This document shows, piece by piece, positions 50,437 through 54,875 of a stretch of DNA of 54,875 nt (positions are counted from its first letter, which is position 1; the number at the start of each line of letters is the position of its first letter). Below the pieces are notes generated by a model. It saw only the letters and a list, made by a program, of their open reading frames with translations. It searched no databases and was not told the origin of the DNA. The stretch is from Planctomycetota bacterium (GTDB taxonomy: Bacteria > Planctomycetota > Planctomycetia > Pirellulales > Pirellulaceae), in the NCBI GenBank assembly GCA_016872775.1, contig VGZA01000040.1, forward strand, positions 1 through 54,875, in the 5' to 3' direction. Made by a program: the position numbers and the translations under genes.

Positions 50437-53400
50437 TCACCTTGGGGTCCGCAATCGGACGAGCACCTCTTGCCAGAACCCGCATGTGGCGAAGATGTCG
50501 TAATGGAACTCAAACGAGTGGTTGGGACGCGCTGTCCCGCCCGGCATCTGAGTACTGAATCCCAATTGGTGGAGGTCGACGTTCGACCAGGGGACGCTCG
50601 TGTGGGTAATCAACGGATGTTTGCCCATCGGTTCGGTGTCCGAAACCGCCAGGAACGCCAGCGTTTCGTAGCCGTTGGCGCCGAGACCGAGCGCCGAACG
50701 GTTGCCGGGCGCGGCGTAAATCGCCGTTCTGGTGTTGCCGTCGATGCGATACGGCTGGTGCTTGCGGTATGCCTGACTCGCCGTCAGCGGTTCGTTGATG
50801 TCGTATTCGTACGGCCAGAAGAAGTTCAGGTGGTTCTGCAACCCGGCGTATTTCGCCAACACATTGTTGAGGTGCCAGATGTTGAGGGCGTAATCGTCCG
50901 AGTTATGGATGTTTGTCCAACCCTTGGCTGCATGCCCGATTCCGGCGAAAAATGCGTGCGATCGATTGGCAACCTCATGTTCCAACATCATCCCGGGGTA
51001 ATCAAAGTAGTAGTCATTCGAGCCGAACAATCCCGGAATCTGATACGCGCCCTCGCCGAAGGCACCGCCAGGAATCGCAGAATGGCTCGCAAGATACTCC
51101 TTGAACAGTGGTTGAACCGCGCGGTTCTGGGCCCATAACCTCATCGCCTCGGCGACGACGAAATTGCCCATGCTGTGCGCCATCACGCTTGGCCGTCCAT
51201 GGATCACGTCGAGTTTTTGCACCACGTCCAGCAGGGTGGCCGCCGATCGATAAGCGGTGAACTCACTGGCATTGAAAGTCGACAGCAACGCCGACGTCGC
51301 GTCGACATCACCCGGCAACAGCCCGATGTTCACGGGATCTTTGAATGTGGGCCAATTGAACATCCCGAATGTCCCATGAAAGCCTTGCCAATAGAGCCGC
51401 TTGAACGCTGTTTCGCCGAACATGCGTTTATCGTCGTCATCCATGTTCCAGCCATGCACGAACAGGAAATAGTCGTTTGCCTCGAACGCGGGGCTTCCAT
51501 GCACCGATGCGCTGCCACCCTTTTTCCAGTCGGCGAGCGAAGTGGTTCCCGGATCCATCCGCATATCGCCCACATTGGAATTCTGATACTGCACTTCGTA
51601 TCGATCGTAGAACTGCGAAAATGCTTTGAGAGTGATCGGTAGACGTGATTGCAGGATCCTGGTCTTACCGCTGGGATAGGTCAACTTGGACTGAAACTGG
51701 AATTCCACCGCGTCCGAAGTTGCAGCGGTGACCACGTCACGCCCCGCTTCTAGAAGAAACGAGTTAACGCCGGACTCGACTTGCCCCAGCGATTGCGGCT
51801 CGCTCTGCCCCGACTCGACGGCGACCTGGACTCGCTGGACCCGCATGCTGGCGTCCTGAAGCCGTGTCTCCGCTAACGCCACGTCCTGCACGTGGCGTCG
51901 GGCGTCACCGGCATCGTTGGGACGATCCGGAAACAGACGCAGTGTGATCCTGGTCTTATCCGCACTGGGTGCTCGCTCCAGCGCCACGGAATGGTCGGTA
52001 TTGACCAACCCGGAGGATTGCAGCAGCGGATCGACATACAGATTGATCGCCGTCAGGTCTTCGAGATCCCGCTTGCGATCCAGAAAAATGTCGTCCGAAT
52101 CCGCGTCACTGGAGAGCAGGTCGGTCTCGATATTCAAGCTGTTGTCGATGCCTTCCCGGTCGCTGTTGTACCAGAATAGCAACTGCTGATCATCGACGCT
52201 CTGCCGATCGATCTTGCCGTCGTTGTCACCGTCCACGACCGAACCCAGATCGACCACCGTGATGCGAGCCCGGTCCTGGATCGGAGCTAGTATTCGGAAA
52301 GGTGCGTCGTCAGGCAGTGCCAAGGTCGCTTCGAGCTGCTGATCGCGAACAATGCTCGATCGTCGCATTCCCTCCAGATAGAGTCGCTGGGCCTGATCGA
52401 TCAAAGTTGCCGGCTTACCAGACTCGATCCACACTTCGCTGTCGCGGTCCCAGAGCTCGAGGCCCGAGGAATATTCATAGGCGATCTTGATTTCGGGAAG
52501 GATCGCGCGATCCCAGGTAATTGTCCCCTTCAGAAAATCGAGTGGCGCCATCGCATCGAAAACGGGACCGACGTCGGTAGCCGTGTCGTCGCGCAACGCT
52601 GTCCCGTCATGGCCGATCATCGATTTCGAGAAGTCGTTATTCAGCCTGATAAATGCCCCGGGACGGTTCTCCTCGATCGCATCCAGTTCGTCCAGGTTCA
52701 GGTCGAACTCCACCACGCGAATCCGCGCCCGATCGGTGACGTCTTGAGGCTGAATCGACCCTGCGCCGCCAGGCGTCGGAATACCGCCCCCCGGCATCGG
52801 GCCACCTCCTCCCGAGGGTACCGCGATCGCCGATACGCCGAAGGCAGGGTCAAACGGTTCGAAATGGGCCACCACCGCCGTTTGCTGATCAGCACGCGTC
52901 GGTTGCTCCGTCAGCTCCAGATAAAAGAGTTCGGTGCGACCGCCCGCGCCCAATGCAAAATCGGTGGCGGTGTTCCGTGAGGTTCCAGGTGCAAAGCGCT
53001 GACGAGCCGGAACAATCAAATAGGGATCGGCATCGGCACCGGCAATCTCGATCCAGAACCAGCCGTGCCCATTCTTCGGTCCGGTCACCGTTACCATGGT
53101 CTGCACCCAATATCCGCCTCCCAGCGCCGGGTCGGCCGTGGGCAGCAGGCCCTGGAGCCGCTCCTCCTCATGTTCCGCGAACGGGGCTCCGTTCTGATCC
53201 GTGATCTGTAGGTCGATGCCGACCACAGAGAGTTTCGATTCATCGCCCCCCGTCATATTCGGTGTGGGGGCGGGTTCGAAGACCGTGGAAACGGAACCGG
53301 TTCCCCAGCCCGCGAAACTGGGCGAGATGCCCTCCAGCAGTATCGCTACCTCCGTTCGCTTGTCGATGTGAAATCGACGCGACCAGTTCAGTTCCGTTAG

Positions 53401-54875
53401 ATCGTCTTTGCGCCAGGCTTTGATCTGCGGATCGGACTTGAAATACCAATATCCCGGCATGCCGGCAGGATCGATGATCAGCTTGCCCTCGCGCAGCTCG
53501 TTGTCGCCGGCCACGATCCGATGCTGCTTGCCGATCGGCTCATTATCGGCGAGCGGCTTCGCCGGATCGCCACCGACCAGATTCAATTCATCATGATCGC
53601 GATTCAGCGGCACCAGTCCACCAATACTGTCTTCACGCTGCGGCTCCATCAGGCTTGCGAATTGCAGATCGACATCCACCAGAGTGAAGGCCACATCGTC
53701 GCTCCCAGTTCCAAAGACACTCATTTCGGGAACAAACCGAGCGACCAACGCCGCGTCGAACGGATTGCCGCCGACTTTCATCGCTTCGACCCAGAACCCG
53801 AAATCGGCGCGACGCGAGACCAGCTTCAAGTCCGATCGCTGGCCTGGTCTCAGCACAGTGTATTGTGAATTACTCAGCTGCCAGACCCGCAACTCGCTTG
53901 GATCGTAGTTGAATTCAAACCGCCCAGCGACGGTCGATCCGTCCGGAATGGAAACAGCCACCGAGAATCCGCGAACTTCGTTGTCCTGGTCCAACAAGGC
54001 CCCGTCGGAACGCAGGAAATCGTGCGGCGCTCCGCGTGGAGCGTCCGCCGAAGTTCGGTCATAGTCATTGTTCCACTGCAACGTGCCGACCTTGACCTGA
54101 TCGGCGCCATACTTCACAACGCCTTGCATGTTGATCGTCACGTCCACGGGTTCCTTTTCCCCGTGCTGCCCTCCCGAAGAACCGCCGCCATCCGATGTGA
54201 CGCCATCAGAATGCCCGTCATCCGAACCGCCAGGACTGCCGCCCCCCGTGCCTCCATCGCCAATTCCACCGATTCCCGCTCCACCGTCGCCGTTGCCGTC
54301 GGCCCCAGTACCGCCGTCGCCACTACCGTCGCCCGGCAACCCGCCGTCACCGTTGCCGCCACCCGATGTGCCGCCGTCAGTCGCCGTCTCCCCGGTACCG
54401 CCGTCAGTCGCCGTCTCCCCGGTACCGCCACCATCTCCCGTCTCGGGGCCCGAAACCTCGATGGTCACCGTGGCGCCAGGGCTGGCTGAACCGCCAAAGA
54501 TAACTCGATAGCCAAACTGATCTGTCCCAGAAAATGCCGGATCCGGCTGGTAGGTAAATCCCCCTGTTCCCGATAGTGCCACCTTGCCGTGTGCCGGCGC
54601 CGCGGTCAATTGGGCCGTCAATTGAGAACAACCCGCGGGTTGATCATTGCTCAAGACCCCGCGTGGATCGACGGTCAGAACCTGGTCCACAAGTGTCCGA
54701 TACTGATCATCGATCGCTATCGGATCGGTTGAGTTCGTATAACAGCCTCCGCCGTCGGCACTGCCCAGTTCACCACCTCCCAGTTCACCACCTCCCAGTT
54801 CACCACCTCCCAGTTCACCACCTCCCAGTTCACCACCTCCCAGTTCACCACCTCCCAGTTCACCACCTCCCAGTT
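50437..54875 (-). CDS. Giant secreted protein with Gly-rich linker and C-terminal alpha/beta hydrolase region (5' end outside window)
   Basis: The minus-strand frame is open from the stop at 50437 to the right edge, so more than 1479 codons are seen and the start is missing. In order: GGGEL repeats at the edge, a cadherin-like domain (about 54480-54720; [34 protein letters not shown]), a Gly/Asp/Thr-rich linker (about 54155-54430), and a long region of repeated beta-rich modules. The C-terminal domain is hydrolase-like, with [13 protein letters not shown] and the elbow [12 protein letters not shown] (Ser codon 51172-51174). A GTG at 54688-54690 could be taken as start but upstream codons continue the domain. 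It is probably an extracellular or surface esterase-like protein; the substrate is unknown. Confidence 0.8.
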   Translation of the reverse strand, partial: LGGGELGGGELGGGELGGGELGGGELGGGELGGGELGSADGGGCYTNSTDPIAIDDQYRTLVDQVLTVDPRGVLSNDQPAGCSQLTAQLTAAPAHGKVALSGTGGFTYQPDPAFSGTDQFGYRVIFGGSASPGATVTIEVSGPETGDGGGTGETATDGGTGETATDGGTSGGGNGDGGLPGDGSGDGGTGADGNGDGGAGIGGIGDGGTGGGSPGGSDDGHSDGVTSDGGGSSGGQHGEKEPVDVTINMQGVVKYGADQVKVGTLQWNNDYDRTSADAPRGAPHDFLRSDGALLDQDNEVRGFSVAVSIPDGSTVAGRFEFNYDPSELRVWQLSNSQYTVLRPGQRSDLKLVSRRADFGFWVEAMKVGGNPFDAALVARFVPEMSVFGTGSDDVAFTLVDVDLQFASLMEPQREDSIGGLVPLNRDHDELNLVGGDPAKPLADNEPIGKQHRIVAGDNELREGKLIIDPAGMPGYWYFKSDPQIKAWRKDDLTELNWSRRFHIDKRTEVAILLEGISPSFAGWGTGSVSTVFEPAPTPNMTGGDESKLSVVGIDLQITDQNGAPFAEHEEERLQGLLPTADPALGGGYWVQTMVTVTGPKNGHGWFWIEIAGADADPYLIVPARQRFAPGTSRNTATDFALGAGGRTELFYLELTEQPTRADQQTAVVAHFEPFDPAFGVSAIAVPSGGGGPMPGGGIPTPGGAGSIQPQDVTDRARIRVVEFDLNLDELDAIEENRPGAFIRLNNDFSKSMIGHDGTALRDDTATDVGPVFDAMAPLDFLKGTITWDRAILPEIKIAYEYSSGLELWDRDSEVWIESGKPATLIDQAQRLYLEGMRRSSIVRDQQLEATLALPDDAPFRILAPIQDRARITVVDLGSVVDGDNDGKIDRQSVDDQQLLFWYNSDREGIDNSLNIETDLLSSDADSDDIFLDRKRDLEDLTAINLYVDPLLQSSGLVNTDHSVALERAPSADKTRITLRLFPDRPNDAGDARRHVQDVALAETRLQDASMRVQRVQVAVESGQSEPQSLGQVESGVNSFLLEAGRDVVTAATSDAVEFQFQSKLTYPSGKTRILQSRLPITLKAFSQFYDRYEVQYQNSNVGDMRMDPGTTSLADWKKGGSASVHGSPAFEANDYFLFVHGWNMDDDDKRMFGETAFKRLYWQGFHGTFGMFNWPTFKDPVNIGLLPGDVDATSALLSTFNASEFTAYRSAATLLDVVQKLDVIHGRPSVMAHSMGNFVVAEAMRLWAQNRAVQPLFKEYLASHSAIPGGAFGEGAYQIPGLFGSNDYYFDYPGMMLEHEVANRSHAFFAGIGHAAKGWTNIHNSDDYALNIWHLNNVLAKYAGLQNHLNFFWPYEYDINEPLTASQAYRKHQPYRIDGNTRTAIYAAPGNRSALGLGANGYETLAFLAVSDTEPMGKHPLITHTSVPWSNVDLHQLGFSTQMPGGTARPNHSFEFHYDIFATCGFWQEVLVRLRTPR
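54764..54875. repeat. 15-bp tandem repeat, at least seven copies, coding for GGGEL
   Basis: CCCAGTTCACCACCT occurs in seven perfect copies (54764-54868) plus seven bases of an eighth, cut by the window edge. On the minus strand it is GGAGGTGGTGAACTG, read in the frame of the giant protein as Gly-Gly-Gly-Glu-Leu. The 15-base unit keeps the frame whatever the copy number. The array may be longer, and its length may be wrong if the sequence ends because of assembly trouble. Confidence 0.95.

Noticed and set aside
54764-54875. CRISPR array or minisatellite outside genes
   Set aside because: The units are adjacent without spacers and are read in frame as GGGEL, so it is a coding tandem repeat.

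Overview
The window is high-GC bacterial DNA, almost certainly from a planctomycete (phylum Planctomycetota; Pirellulales-like is a guess). The protein types point there: a ThuA / PVC-type dehydrogenase / CxxCH haem giant, a DUF1080 lectin-like hydrolase, a Tat-signal DUF1501 protein, two PQQ-like propeller proteins, a ThuA-CehA fusion, Cys-rich secreted proteins and a giant Gly-rich secreted protein. No rRNA, tRNA or CRISPR array was found. All calls come from reading the sequence; no database search was run.

Layout. 1-5.3 kb: the tail of an unknown gene, an HtrA-like protease overlapping a phosphatase-cytochrome lipoprotein, an internally deleted PQQ-like protein, and a tandem DinB protein divergent from a GYD-domain protein. 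5.4-6.1 kb: a graveyard with a tyrosine-recombinase (integron-integrase-like) remnant and a broken secreted-protein gene. 6.1-11.7 kb: a Gfo/Idh oxidoreductase and the 1454-residue ThuA/PVC/haem protein. 11.7-14.8 kb: a core run purA-uppS-cdsA. 15.4-20.5 kb: a Wzz-like fragment, an aldo/keto reductase, mutY, and a beta-keto acid cleavage enzyme paired with a 3-hydroxyacyl-CoA-type dehydrogenase. 20.7-25.3 kb: a TPR secreted protein, a small membrane protein, a DUF1080 protein, a strong terminator and a Cys-rich secreted protein.

25.7-29.6 kb holds the most interesting unit, a tight four-gene operon: a coiled-coil protein, a membrane-anchored formylglycine-generating-enzyme-like protein, a zinc-ribbon GTPase and a protein resembling GTPase-associated protein 1 (GAP1). 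It looks like a planctomycete variant of the GTPase-centred systems predicted to act in conflict or signalling.

29.9-37.8 kb: an orphan DUF1501 protein, a zinc-ribbon membrane protein, a class III aminotransferase divergent from a DUF1338 (2-oxoadipate dioxygenase type) enzyme, then a decayed patch and a TauE-type permease. The patch holds an ECF sigma-factor pseudogene with an amber stop, an ISL3-type transposase with an internal deletion, an AT-richer frameshifted gene and a small membrane protein. 38.0-43.1 kb: an esterase-esterase-PQQ operon and a CAP-domain protein. 43.7-50.3 kb: a three-subunit xanthine-dehydrogenase-type operon whose small subunit has Ser at all four cluster-I Cys positions, followed by a small Cys protein and a ThuA-CehA fusion. 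50.4 kb to the end: a giant secreted protein whose reading frame runs off the right edge through a 15-bp tandem repeat encoding Gly-Gly-Gly-Glu-Leu.

Together the intact genes suggest a heterotroph degrading polymers and plant-type compounds (secreted esterases, sugar oxidoreductases, molybdenum hydroxylase), set among recombination scars and hairpin repeats built on a GTAGGACGG / CCGTCCTAC core.
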